Virus record (IMG/VR): IMGVR_UViG_3300023179_000286
Location: 1 to 35,455 of that record
Strand: one strand, 5' to 3'
DNA: 35,455 bases
Source: a virus
The notes under the pieces are model-generated. The model saw only the letters and a list, made by a program, of their open reading frames with translations. It searched no databases and was not told the DNA's origin. How positions within the stretch are numbered: the stretch's first letter is position 1; each line of letters begins with the position of its first letter. This document shows positions 1-8,040 of this stretch, piece by piece. Both the position numbers and the translations under genes were made by a program.

Positions 1-1
1 C

Positions 2-304
2 GAAACCCTTGCGTCTCGGTGTGGGGGACTCAAACTGGTTTTGGATATTCATCACCACCGCTTCTGCCAGCGGGAAACCCTTGAGACTGCTGCCAATATG
101 GCATTCAGTACTTGGGACGGGTTCTGTGAAATTCCTAAAGTGCACTACTCGGAATCTGCGGACGGCAAGCGTCCCCAAGCACACTCGGACTACATAAAGG
201 GAGAGATACCGCTTCTTGACACCGTGCGTGAATACGATGTCATGCTTGAAGCCAAAGCAAAGGATTTGGCTCTTCTTGAATACCGTGAAAGGGTTCTCGC
301 GTGA
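2..304 (+). CDS. uvdE: UV damage endonuclease (UvdE/UVDE-like), C-terminal part
   Basis: Only the last ~100 residues lie in the window; the frame is open from base 2, so the start is upstream. UVDE enzymes are TIM-barrel, metal-dependent endonucleases that nick DNA 5' of UV photoproducts and start an alternative excision repair. Visible family features are the metal-binding DIHHHRFC segment (encoded at ~44-67), the KVHYSE strand, the HSDYI segment and the terminal DVMLEAKAKDLALL helix, whose Glu is a metal ligand in the family. The stop overlaps the GTG of the next gene, so the two are probably cotranscribed. Family assignment is strong from these ordered motifs; which lesions this phage enzyme cuts is unknown. 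Confidence 0.85.
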   Translation, partial: ETLASRCGGLKLVLDIHHHRFCQRETLETAANMAFSTWDGFCEIPKVHYSESADGKRPQAHSDYIKGEIPLLDTVREYDVMLEAKAKDLALLEYRERVLA

Positions 305-684
305 TTGCTGCTGTAATTATGACTGCTGTTTTGAGTGTTCCGCCTACTGTTCCCACCGACCGCCTGTTGGATGCCATGTACACCGTGGAGTCCTCGCGTG
401 GCAAGGTGCTGGTTGGTGACGGGGGCAAGGCAATTGGCCCGTATCAGATTTGGTACAAGTATTGGCGGGACGCTGTGGAGTACGATCCGTCTATTGGTGG
501 CGTGTACCGTGACTGTATGCGTAAGGACTACGCAGAGCGGATTGTGTGGGCGTATTGGTGTCGCTACGCTCCGCAGGGTGCAACGGTGCAAGACTTGGCT
601 CGTATCCACAACGGTGGCCCTAGTGGACACAAGAACGCAAAGACTCTAAAGTATTGGGATAGAATCAAACAAGCACTAAAGTGA
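301..684 (+). CDS. Small lysozyme-like protein (destabilase/i-type or SLT-like)
   Basis: 127 aa from a GTG at 301; an ATG at 319 is an alternative start. The protein shows TVESSRG (candidate catalytic Glu), GPYQIWYKYW, and near the C-terminus ARIHNGGPSG followed by TLKYWDRI. This order (E, GPYQI, HNGG, YW) is characteristic of small lysozyme-fold muramidases, best matching destabilase/i-type lysozymes but without their cysteine array. The first ~15 residues are hydrophobic and could be a short export or signal-anchor segment. It overlaps the uvdE stop by 4 bases and precedes the Mom-like gene. Likely role is peptidoglycan cleavage, either as endolysin or at entry. No holin is adjacent; the only holin-like gene is far to the right on the other strand. 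Confidence 0.6.
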   Translation: MIAAVIMTAVLSVPPTVPTDRLLDAMYTVESSRGKVLVGDGGKAIGPYQIWYKYWRDAVEYDPSIGGVYRDCMRKDYAERIVWAYWCRYAPQGATVQDLARIHNGGPSGHKNAKTLKYWDRIKQALK

Positions 685-691
685 CCATGTA

Positions 692-1609
692 ATGGAAGCA
701 GAAACAGAAAACCCGTGCCTACGGGAATACAACAAAGACCACTGTTGGCAGTACGATATTCGTCTCCGTAACCGCGAAGACGATCTACAAGCCGCAGGGC
801 TAACCGAAGCAGCCGCACAGGCACTTCGGGTTTCTGATTTTATATTCCGACCCCTAAACACTCCTGAAGACCGTGCAGAAGCGGTAGCGTTCATCAAGCG
901 GCACGAGTGGTTGGGCAACCTGTCACAATACACTACCCATTGGTTTGGTGCGTACTACCACGATCCCCATCAGGGGTTGGTAGGCAAGGACATTATGGCA
1001 GGGGTGATCCTGATGAACATGCCCAACGCATTTTCCAAACTGCTTGGCGAAGACACCAAAACCATTGAGCGGTTGGTGAGTCGTGGTGCGTGTGTGTCGT
1101 GGAGTCCCAAGAATCTTGCAAGTTCATTCCTTATGTGGTGCTGCGGGTGGATGGTAAAGCACACACCGTACCGCTTGTTTACTGCGTACTCTGATCCCAC
1201 CGCAAAAGAGTTGGGAACCATTTACCAAGCGTGTAACTGGTACTACTTGGGGCAAGAGTCGGGAACCACCACACGGTACATAAACCCATACACAGGCAAG
1301 GTTGTAAGCGACCGATTTTTTCGTGTGCGTAGTGCGTACAAGAAATACGCCAAAGAGTTGGGCATCAAATGGGAGCGGGATTGGAACAACGATCAGCGTA
1401 TGTTGTGGGAGAATGTGCCTGCGGAAGTGGAAGCACAACTCCGTGCCCACAGCAAGAAAAAGCAGAGCGAATCCCAAAAGATCCATATGCCCAGCAAGCA
1501 CAAATACGCTTTTGTGTTGGGTGCAACCAAAGCCGAAACTAAAAAGTTGAGACGGGAGTTTACTACTCGCAATCCGCCCAAGCCGTATCCAAAAGAAAGG
1601 GGGAAGTGA
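692..1609 (+). CDS. Mom-like GNAT-fold protein (putative DNA adenine modification)
   Basis: 305 aa. The central segment (residues ~125-190) contains SWSPKNLASSFLMW, then LFTAYSDPTAKELGTIYQ followed by CNWYYLGQ. In the Mom/GNAT-like family the pattern 'N..S..L ... YaDp..g..GtIYQA.nW.Y.G' is diagnostic. Mu Mom converts adenine to a carbamoylmethyl-type base and protects phage DNA from restriction. The C-terminal ~90 residues are basic and Lys-rich, which would suit DNA contact. The start at 692 is only 8 bases after the previous stop and has a weak Shine-Dalgarno. A DNA methyltransferase lies ~1 kb downstream in the same operon, which supports a DNA-modification role. It could instead be another GNAT acyltransferase; the substrate cannot be read from the sequence. 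Confidence 0.6.
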   Translation: MEAETENPCLREYNKDHCWQYDIRLRNREDDLQAAGLTEAAAQALRVSDFIFRPLNTPEDRAEAVAFIKRHEWLGNLSQYTTHWFGAYYHDPHQGLVGKDIMAGVILMNMPNAFSKLLGEDTKTIERLVSRGACVSWSPKNLASSFLMWCCGWMVKHTPYRLFTAYSDPTAKELGTIYQACNWYYLGQESGTTTRYINPYTGKVVSDRFFRVRSAYKKYAKELGIKWERDWNNDQRMLWENVPAEVEAQLRAHSKKKQSESQKIHMPSKHKYAFVLGATKAETKKLRREFTTRNPPKPYPKERGK

Positions 1610-1610
1610 T

Positions 1611-2591
1611 ATGTTTGATAAGAAAAAATGGCGAGAGGATAACAAAGAAAAACTAAAAGCCCAAAAAGCGGAATACTATCAAGCAAACAGAGATAAAATT
1701 TTGGCTAGAGTAAAGAAGTGGTCAAAAAAGAACAGAGAGCAGAAGTTAGAGTATCAAAAGGCTTGGTATCGGGCTAACAAGGAAAAACAAGCAAAAGAAA
1801 GAAAAGAGAGATACGAAGCCAACAAGACTGATATTTTGGCTAAACAAAAAAAATACTACGAGAAGAACAAAAAGAGAATATCAAAACGGAAAAGAGAATA
1901 TTGTCGTAAAAACAAGTCTTTGATTTCCATAAAAGCAAAAGCATACAGACAAGCCAACAAAGAAAAACTAAAAGCCCAAAAAGCGGAATACTATCTGAAA
2001 AATAGAGAAACTCTGCTACAAAAAGGCAAAATAATCCTAAAGAAGTGGAAAGAAAAAAATAGAGAGTGGGTAAAGATCAGGGATAAAAAATATCGCTTGG
2101 CTAACATAGAAAGAATACGAGAAAAAAACAAAGAGTATAAGAAAAATAATCCAGAAAAAATTATAATGAAAGGCAGAAAGCGTCGTGCCGTTCAAAAAAT
2201 GGCATCGGTTGTTCTTACCGATAAAGAAAACCAAATGATGGAACAGTTGGAACTCACTCGTGTAGCCCTTCAAAAAGAAACAGGAAAAAAGTATCATCTT
2301 GACCATGTTTTGCCGTTGGCTCATGGTGGTATTCACCATCCCTGTAACATTAGAATATTGGAAAGCATTGAAAATATTTCAAAAGCCGCCTCTATTCTCC
2401 CTGAATCTGTTGCACTTGCACCAGAGCACTTCCGACTGTATAGTGAGCGAATCAGCCTCAAGCGGGCACACCAATTTGTTCGGCAACTAGCCAATGGGCT
2501 TGGAATTACAACAAAAGAACTGAAAACTCTTATGGAAAATAAGACACAAAAAACTAAAACCAAACCCACACTAGAGGATTTCATGGCATGA
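1611..2591 (+). CDS. HNH endonuclease with Lys-rich repeated N-terminal region
   Basis: 326 aa. The first ~200 residues are a degenerate repeat of roughly 20-25-residue units built on 'YY..N+.K..A+.K+W..KN', extremely rich in Lys, Asn, Tyr and Arg. The C-terminal ~110 residues carry an HNH nuclease core: YHLDHVLPLAHGG followed by HPCNIRIL. This architecture is common in free-standing phage HNH (homing-type) endonucleases. The gene is visibly more A-rich than its neighbours, suggesting separate acquisition. It has a good ribosome site (GGGGGAAG) before ATG 1611 and overlaps the methyltransferase start by ATGA, so it sits cleanly inside the operon. Its target is unknown; insertion between two DNA-modification genes is typical of a mobile endonuclease. 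Confidence 0.8.
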   Translation: MFDKKKWREDNKEKLKAQKAEYYQANRDKILARVKKWSKKNREQKLEYQKAWYRANKEKQAKERKERYEANKTDILAKQKKYYEKNKKRISKRKREYCRKNKSLISIKAKAYRQANKEKLKAQKAEYYLKNRETLLQKGKIILKKWKEKNREWVKIRDKKYRLANIERIREKNKEYKKNNPEKIIMKGRKRRAVQKMASVVLTDKENQMMEQLELTRVALQKETGKKYHLDHVLPLAHGGIHHPCNIRILESIENISKAASILPESVALAPEHFRLYSERISLKRAHQFVRQLANGLGITTKELKTLMENKTQKTKTKPTLEDFMA

Positions 2592-3625
2592 ACACACACC
2601 GCATCATTCTTGGCGACTGCATCACAGGCATGAAGACTCTGCCTGACGGCTGCGTTCAAACCATTATTACTTCACCCCCGTATTACGGGCTTCGTGACTA
2701 CGACGGTGGTGATGCAGAGATTGGTGGCGAAGAAACCCCTGACCAGTATGTGCAGAAAATGGTGGAGGTGTTCCGCGAGGCTCGTCGCATTCTGCGTGAT
2801 GACGGTACTCTATGGCTAAACTTGGGCGACTCGTATGCCACCACAAGTGGAGGCATGGAGCAGTTGCGTAAGATGGGTGGAGCCACCCCTGCATACGGCA
2901 AGATCAAGTACGCTGAAGGCTACAAGGGTGCTAGCCAAAAGGGCAAGGCAGGAGCAAGGCGTAGTGGACTCAAGCACAAGGACTTGATTGGTATTCCGTG
3001 GCGAGTGGCTCTTGCTTTACAGGCTGACGGTTGGTATCTGCGTCAAGACATTATTTGGAACAAGCCCAACCCCATGCCCGAGAGTGTGACTGACCGCTGC
3101 ACCAAGTCGCATGAGTACATTTTCATGTTGACCAAGAAACCCAAGTACTACTACGACCACGAGGCTATCAAGGAACCGCTTGCAGAAGCATCAATCGGAC
3201 GAGCACAAAGAAAGCAAAAACTGATTGATCGTGAAGGCGTTGGAACTCTTGGAAAGCAGATTCAAAATGGGGTTGATGCCACACACGGTTACGCTGGTCT
3301 TGCTATGGGTAGAAACGGAAAAACAGGATATTCAGAAGACGGCAAGCGGAACAAGCGTTCGGTGTGGACGGTGACTACCAAGGCGTACAAGGGTGCACAC
3401 TTTGCCACTTACCCAAAGGACTTGATCCTGCCGTGTGTGTTGGCAGGATGCCCTGTGGGTGGCACGGTGTTTGATCCGTTCACAGGCAGCGGCACAACTG
3501 CTGTGGTGGCATTGACCAACGGACGGCACTATATCGGCACAGAACTAAATCCTGAATATGTGAAACTGGCAGAAGCACGAATTGCTGAAGAAGTGCCTAA
3601 TACTTTAGAAGGAGCGTTACAATGA
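2588..3625 (+). CDS. DNA methyltransferase (N6-adenine or N4-cytosine, SPPY type)
   Basis: 345 aa. Near the N-terminus is ILGDCITGMKTLPDG, then TSPPYYGLRDY (catalytic motif IV, SPPY at residues 29-32). The C-terminus has FDPFTGSGTTAVVAL (SAM-binding motif I) and RHYIGTELNPEYVKLAEAR (motif II). Motif IV before motif I is the beta-class order of the N6_N4_Mtase family. These enzymes methylate the exocyclic amino group of adenine or cytosine in a specific duplex sequence. No cognate restriction gene is visible, so protection of phage DNA or regulation is more likely than a restriction-modification pair. It shares ATGA overlaps with the HNH gene upstream and the GroES-like gene downstream. SPPY hints at m4C but does not settle the base. 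Confidence 0.9.
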   Translation: MNTHRIILGDCITGMKTLPDGCVQTIITSPPYYGLRDYDGGDAEIGGEETPDQYVQKMVEVFREARRILRDDGTLWLNLGDSYATTSGGMEQLRKMGGATPAYGKIKYAEGYKGASQKGKAGARRSGLKHKDLIGIPWRVALALQADGWYLRQDIIWNKPNPMPESVTDRCTKSHEYIFMLTKKPKYYYDHEAIKEPLAEASIGRAQRKQKLIDREGVGTLGKQIQNGVDATHGYAGLAMGRNGKTGYSEDGKRNKRSVWTVTTKAYKGAHFATYPKDLILPCVLAGCPVGGTVFDPFTGSGTTAVVALTNGRHYIGTELNPEYVKLAEARIAEEVPNTLEGALQ

Positions 3626-3888
3626 AAAAGAAACTCAAGCCAATCGGAAAATGGGTACTAGTCGCAACCAAACTGGGTGGACAAAAAACCACAGAAGCAG
3701 GAATCATTTATACCGAAAAGGTTACTTGTAAAATGGTTTGGGGTGAAGTTGTGGATATTGGTCCCGATCTGACCGAAGACATTAAAATAGGCGACAAGGT
3801 GATGTGGGACTTGACAAAGAACCTTGGTCGCGGGTATGATGGCAAGGACTTGGTGCATCAGGACTGGATCGCAATGGTGGAACGATAA
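3622..3888 (+). CDS. GroES-like co-chaperonin homologue
   Basis: 88 aa, close to the usual ~95 aa of Cpn10. The pattern KPIGKWVLVATK, TTEAGIIYTEKV, WGEVVDIGPDLTE, IKIGDKVMWD and DWIAMVER follows the GroES fold order: N-terminal strand, mobile loop, 'G.VV.vG' strand, 'GD.V' strand and a C-terminal strand. GroES homologues cap GroEL; T4 gp31 substitutes for GroES during capsid protein folding. The candidate mobile loop (around residues 20-33) is short. Start overlaps the methyltransferase stop, and its stop overlaps the polymerase ATG. Whether it still works with host GroEL cannot be judged. Confidence 0.75.
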   Translation: MKKKLKPIGKWVLVATKLGGQKTTEAGIIYTEKVTCKMVWGEVVDIGPDLTEDIKIGDKVMWDLTKNLGRGYDGKDLVHQDWIAMVER

Positions 3889-6434
3889 TGGACTTCTATA
3901 CAAGCGTTGATCTTCGTGGCAAGAATGTGCTGTATCGCGGATGGCGAAACGGATGTCGTGTACACGAAGCAGTTCCGTTCTGCCCAACGCTGTATATCAA
4001 GTCCAAGCAGCCCACAGGGCTAACAACCATCTACGGCAACCCTGTGGAAGCCATAGACTTTGAAAGCGTCCACGAGGCTCGTGAGTTCCTTGAGAAGTAC
4101 AAGGATGTCAGTAACTTTGAGGTGTACGGCAACACAGGTTTCGTATATCAGTACTTGTATAAAGAGTTTCCACACGAAGTGGAGTACGATTTCTCCCGTC
4201 TGCGTGTAGCCTTCTTGGATATTGAGACTTCGTGTGACGGCGGATTCCCGTCTGTGGATTCGCCCACCGAACGAATCATTGCCATCACGCTGACTGTGGG
4301 TAAGAACACCTATGTGCTTGGGCTTGGAGACTTCTCTCTTGAAGGCGTGGAAGCAGAGTGCTTTGCAGATGAAGAGTCCCTGCTGCGACGATTCGTGGAG
4401 ATTTGGAAGCACGAAGACCCTGACATTGTGACAGGATGGAACATCCGATTCTTTGATATTCCGTACTTGGTGGCTCGCATGAATTGGATTGCCGAAGAAT
4501 GGGGCAATGCCCTGTCACCGTGGGGGCGGTTGCGTGAAATGGTTGTGAACCGAATGGGACGCGACCAAAAGGTGTTTACTATTGCAGGCATTTCCACTCT
4601 TGACTATTTGGAACTGTACATGAAGTTCACCTATGTCAAGCAGGAGTCGTACTCCCTGAACCATGTGTGTTCGGTTGAATTAGGTGAGGAAAAGGTTTCG
4701 TATAACGAGTACGATACCCTCCAAGAGTTCTACACACAGAACTTTCAAAAGTTCATGGAGTACAACTACAAGGATGTGGAACTGGTTGCCAAACTGGAAG
4801 AGAAACTAAAACTGCTTGATCTTGCTGTAGCCCTTGCGTATTCTGCTCGTGTAAACTTTGAGGATGTGTTCTCCCAAGTCCGTACATGGGATGCAATTAT
4901 TCACCACCACTTGATGAGCAAGGGCATGGTGGTTCCGCAGAAGCGTGAAGCAGAAAAGAAGGAACAGTACGCGGGTGCGTATGTTAAAGACCCCCTTGTG
5001 GGAATGCACGATTGGGTGGTGAGTTTTGACTTGAACTCTCTGTATCCCCACCTTATCATGCAGTACAATATTTCACCTGAAACCAAAGACACCAATCCCA
5101 TATGGAAGCGAAATCTCATTTCGCCTGATTCCATCTTGAGCAGGAATCGTGGTGAAGTGGTAAAAACATTTATTGATCCTGCTGAATACTTGAACGATGC
5201 CAAGACGCACAATTTGTCGGTTGCAGCAAACGGCGTAGCGTTCCGCAAGGATCGTCACGGCTTCCTGCCTGAACTCATGGAAATCATGTACGAGGAACGC
5301 AAGCGGTACAAGGGACTCATGTTGGGCAAGCAGAAGGAATTGGAAGCACTTCCGCCTGATGCTCCCGCAAGCAAGCGTAAAGCCATTGAGTACGAGATTT
5401 CCAAATACAAGAACTTTCAGATGGTGCGAAAGATTCAGTTGAACTCCGCATACGGAGCAATCGGAAACGAGTACTTCCGTTTCTTTGATGTGGCACTTGC
5501 AGAGGCTATCACCCTGTCTGGGCAGTTGAGCATTCAATGGATTGGCGAAGCACTTAATCGGCATCTAAACAAACTGTTCAAGACCACAGGCGAAGACTAT
5601 GTTATTGCCAGCGATACTGATTCCGTGTATCTGAAACTTGGTCAAGCGGTGCGGCAAGGCTTCAAGACCACGCCTGAACCCGAAAAGGTTGTGCCGTTCT
5701 TGGACAAGTTCTGTGAGCGTGTGCTGCAACCGTTCATTGACAAGGAGTTTGCCGAGTTGGCTAGCGTGACCAATGCGTATGCCAACAAGATGTTCATGGG
5801 GCGAGAAGTAATTGCACAGAAGGGCGTGTGGACTGCCAAGAAGCGGTACATGCTGTCGGTGTGGAACAGCGAAGGTGTGCAGTACAAGACTCCCAAGTTC
5901 AAGATCATGGGCATTGAAACCACACGGTCTAGCACTCCTGCGTATGTGCGAAAGGCGTTGAAGAAAGCAGTTGAGATGGTGCTCCTAAAGGACGAGTCTA
6001 CTCTACAGCAATTTGTGAAAACTACTCGTGAAGAATTCAAGGGGTTGCCGCCTGAAGCAATGGCATTTCCCCGTTCAGTAAATGGAATGGGTGAATACAA
6101 GGACGCAAAAACCGTATATCGTAAATCCACACCCATTGCGGTCAAGGCAGCACTACTACACAATCAGTTGGTGCACGCAAAGGGCTTGGGCAAGAAGTAC
6201 AAGAGTATTGGTGAAGGCGAAAAGATTAAATTCATCTATTTACGAACACCCAATCCTATCCATGAGCATGTGATTGGTTTCACATCCACTCTGCCTCCTG
6301 AATTTGAATTACAGAAGTATGTTGATTGGGAAATGCAGTTTGAAAAATCATTCTTGGAACCACTCCGCAGTATTACAAATTCGGTGGGGTGGAAAACAGA
6401 ACAAGAGAATACTTTAGAATCACTTTTCGTGTAA
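3888..6434 (+). CDS. 43: DNA polymerase, family B (T4 gp43-like)
   Basis: 848 aa, slightly shorter than T4 gp43 (898). The 3'-5' exonuclease has Exo I DIE (D111, E113), Exo II GWNIRFFD (N185, D190) and Exo III NYKDVE (D296). Polymerase motif A is SFDLNSLYP (D381), motif B KIQLNSAYGAIGNEYF (~515-530) and motif C SDTDSVY (576-578). All catalytic acidic residues are present, so it should be active in both synthesis and proofreading. The extreme C-terminus, TLESLFV, resembles the C-terminal clamp-binding tail of gp43. Its ATG overlaps the GroES-like stop. No sliding clamp, clamp loader or SSB gene is in the window; they should lie elsewhere in the genome. Confidence 0.97.
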   Translation: MDFYTSVDLRGKNVLYRGWRNGCRVHEAVPFCPTLYIKSKQPTGLTTIYGNPVEAIDFESVHEAREFLEKYKDVSNFEVYGNTGFVYQYLYKEFPHEVEYDFSRLRVAFLDIETSCDGGFPSVDSPTERIIAITLTVGKNTYVLGLGDFSLEGVEAECFADEESLLRRFVEIWKHEDPDIVTGWNIRFFDIPYLVARMNWIAEEWGNALSPWGRLREMVVNRMGRDQKVFTIAGISTLDYLELYMKFTYVKQESYSLNHVCSVELGEEKVSYNEYDTLQEFYTQNFQKFMEYNYKDVELVAKLEEKLKLLDLAVALAYSARVNFEDVFSQVRTWDAIIHHHLMSKGMVVPQKREAEKKEQYAGAYVKDPLVGMHDWVVSFDLNSLYPHLIMQYNISPETKDTNPIWKRNLISPDSILSRNRGEVVKTFIDPAEYLNDAKTHNLSVAANGVAFRKDRHGFLPELMEIMYEERKRYKGLMLGKQKELEALPPDAPASKRKAIEYEISKYKNFQMVRKIQLNSAYGAIGNEYFRFFDVALAEAITLSGQLSIQWIGEALNRHLNKLFKTTGEDYVIASDTDSVYLKLGQAVRQGFKTTPEPEKVVPFLDKFCERVLQPFIDKEFAELASVTNAYANKMFMGREVIAQKGVWTAKKRYMLSVWNSEGVQYKTPKFKIMGIETTRSSTPAYVRKALKKAVEMVLLKDESTLQQFVKTTREEFKGLPPEAMAFPRSVNGMGEYKDAKTVYRKSTPIAVKAALLHNQLVHAKGLGKKYKSIGEGEKIKFIYLRTPNPIHEHVIGFTSTLPPEFELQKYVDWEMQFEKSFLEPLRSITNSVGWKTEQENTLESLFV

Positions 6435-6477
6435 TGACGGCATAGATACAGTAACCCCTTACAATGGAGATTTACAA

Positions 6478-6813
6478 ATGGCAACACTAATTTTGAAGAT
6501 GCGTAGTGGCGAAGAGATTATCTCAAAGGTGACTGAAAAGTTTACTGGTGAGAATGTAACTGGATATCATCTAAAGAATCCGTGCATGTTGATTCCTGTT
6601 CCCGGTCGCAACGGTCAGGGTGCAAGCCTTGCCATCGTGCCGTGGATGGCTTCAGTCAAGCAGGATCAGGGCTTTGAGATTCCAAAAGACGCTGTTCTAT
6701 TTACTGCTGAACCCGCTGACGATCTAGCAAATGAATTTAATAGTGCGTTTGGTTCGGGACTTGTTGTGCCTAGCAAGGAGATGGCGGTTCCCTCGCTCAA
6801 GTTGACTACTTGA
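6478..6813 (+). CDS. Conserved small protein, possible Sm-like fold
   Basis: 111 aa, preceded by a clear GGAG ribosome site. It begins ILKMRSGEEIISKVTE and continues GYHLKNPCMLIPVP and IVPWM. A short beta-strand start with 'sGeeIi.kV', then strands with an NPC turn, recalls the Sm/LSm pattern; a small Sm-like protein of putative cyanophage origin has been structurally described, but homology to it is my inference. The last ~30 residues look unstructured (AEPADDLANEFNSAFGSG). It sits between polymerase and uvsX, with a 59-aa gene following, so it is expressed with replication genes. RNA binding or regulation is possible; no catalytic motif is visible. Confidence 0.6.
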   Translation: MATLILKMRSGEEIISKVTEKFTGENVTGYHLKNPCMLIPVPGRNGQGASLAIVPWMASVKQDQGFEIPKDAVLFTAEPADDLANEFNSAFGSGLVVPSKEMAVPSLKLTT

Positions 6814-6814
6814 G

Positions 6815-6994
6815 ATGGCACTAACTGAATTAAATAAGCAGTACATTTGCAACCTCCTTCGTGAGAGGAAGGAGTGGTTGCAAACTGAAGTAAGAAGATT
6901 GATGCTTGACAAAGGCTCATCTTCGGTTATGATTGAGGCGTACATCCGTGAGATGGAAACCATTGACACACAACGAAAGGCATTAGGCAAATGA
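6815..6994 (+). CDS. Small helical protein of 59 aa, unknown function
   Basis: An unbroken 60-codon frame begins with ATG one base after the preceding stop (TGAG-ATG) and ends in an ATGA overlap with the uvsX start at 6991. The product is charged and helical ([10 protein letters not shown], then [10 protein letters not shown], ending TQRKALGK), with no signal or membrane segment. Tight coupling on both sides and an amphipathic, codon-consistent sequence support it as real. No family is recognised. It sits where T4-like genomes often carry tiny recombination/replication accessory proteins, but no role is assigned. Confidence 0.7.
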   Translation: MALTELNKQYICNLLRERKEWLQTEVRRLMLDKGSSSVMIEAYIREMETIDTQRKALGK

Positions 6995-8040
6995 ATCTAA
7001 AGGACATTCTGAAGGCATCAGGCAACAAGTACGGCAAGATTGCTATTGAAGGGCTGGACGGCAGCGACACCCAATCGTACATTTCCACTGGCTCGTATTC
7101 GTTCAACGCTCTGGTGAGTGGTTCCCTGTACGGTGGTCTGCCTGACAACAAGATTGTAGCCCTCGCAGGCGAGCAAGCCACGGGTAAGACCTACTTTGCC
7201 CTGAATGTGGTTCGTGAGTTCCTGAACGCTGGCGAGAACAGCATGGTGCTGTACTTTGATTCTGAGCAGGCAATCACTAGCGAAATGCTAGACTCTCGTG
7301 GCATTGATCGGCAGCGGGTTGCGGTTCTGCCTGTGGCTACCGTTGAAGAGTTCCGCCACCAGTGCATTTCAGCCATTGACAAGTATCTGGAAACCGATGA
7401 AGCCAAGCGTCCACGCATGATGATCGTGCTTGACTCGCTTGGAATGTTGAGCACCGAAAAGGAAATGAACGACACCGCAGAAGGCAAGAACACCCGTGAC
7501 ATGACCCGTGCACAGGTGGTCAAGGCTGCGTTTCGTGTGCTTACCATCAAGTTGGGACACGCTCGTATTCCCATGATTATGACCAACCACACTTACGATG
7601 TGGTGGGTGCGTATGTGCCAACCAAGGAAATGGGTGGCGGTGCAGGACTAAAGTACGCTGCGTCCACCATCATCTACCTGTCCAAGAAGAAGGACAAGGT
7701 GGACAATGAAGTGGTTGGCAATATCATCCATTGCAAGACCTACAAGAGTCGCAAGACCAAGGAAAACAAGATGGTGGATGTGCAGTTGAACTTTGATACG
7801 GGGCTGAATCCGTATTACGGGCTGCTAGACATTGCCATCAAGTACGATATTTTCAAGAAGGTGTCCACCAAGGTTGATGTGGGTGGTGGCAAGACTGCGT
7901 TTGAATCGCAGATCATCAAGAATCCTGAAAAGTATTTTACCAAGGAAGTCATGGACAAGTTGGAGGTTGCAGTTGCCAAGGAGTTCTGCTACGGCAAGGA
8001 CGAACCACAGCCTGTGAGCGAAACCGATACGGAGGAATAA
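6991..8040 (+). CDS. uvsX: UvsX/RecA-like recombinase
   Basis: 349 aa (T4 UvsX is 391). Walker A GEQATGKT is at residues 60-67 and Walker [10 protein letters not shown] ends at D148 region; YFDSEQAIT supplies the expected acidic residue after the second strand. [19 protein letters not shown] resembles the L2/DNA-binding loop of UvsX. Family role is ATP-dependent filament formation on ssDNA and strand exchange for recombination-dependent replication and repair. The C-terminal ~25 residues are acidic ([13 protein letters not shown]), as in other RecA-type proteins where the acidic tail tempers DNA binding. It overlaps the 59-aa gene and is followed directly by the helicase, whose ribosome site (GGAGGAATAA) lies in the uvsX end. 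Confidence 0.95.
   Translation: MNLKDILKASGNKYGKIAIEGLDGSDTQSYISTGSYSFNALVSGSLYGGLPDNKIVALAGEQATGKTYFALNVVREFLNAGENSMVLYFDSEQAITSEMLDSRGIDRQRVAVLPVATVEEFRHQCISAIDKYLETDEAKRPRMMIVLDSLGMLSTEKEMNDTAEGKNTRDMTRAQVVKAAFRVLTIKLGHARIPMIMTNHTYDVVGAYVPTKEMGGGAGLKYAASTIIYLSKKKDKVDNEVVGNIIHCKTYKSRKTKENKMVDVQLNFDTGLNPYYGLLDIAIKYDIFKKVSTKVDVGGGKTAFESQIIKNPEKYFTKEVMDKLEVAVAKEFCYGKDEPQPVSETDTEE

Noticed and set aside
190-630. 146-codon minus-strand open frame
   Set aside because: Antisense to uvdE and the lysozyme-like gene; Arg/Ser/Thr composition of a shadow frame.
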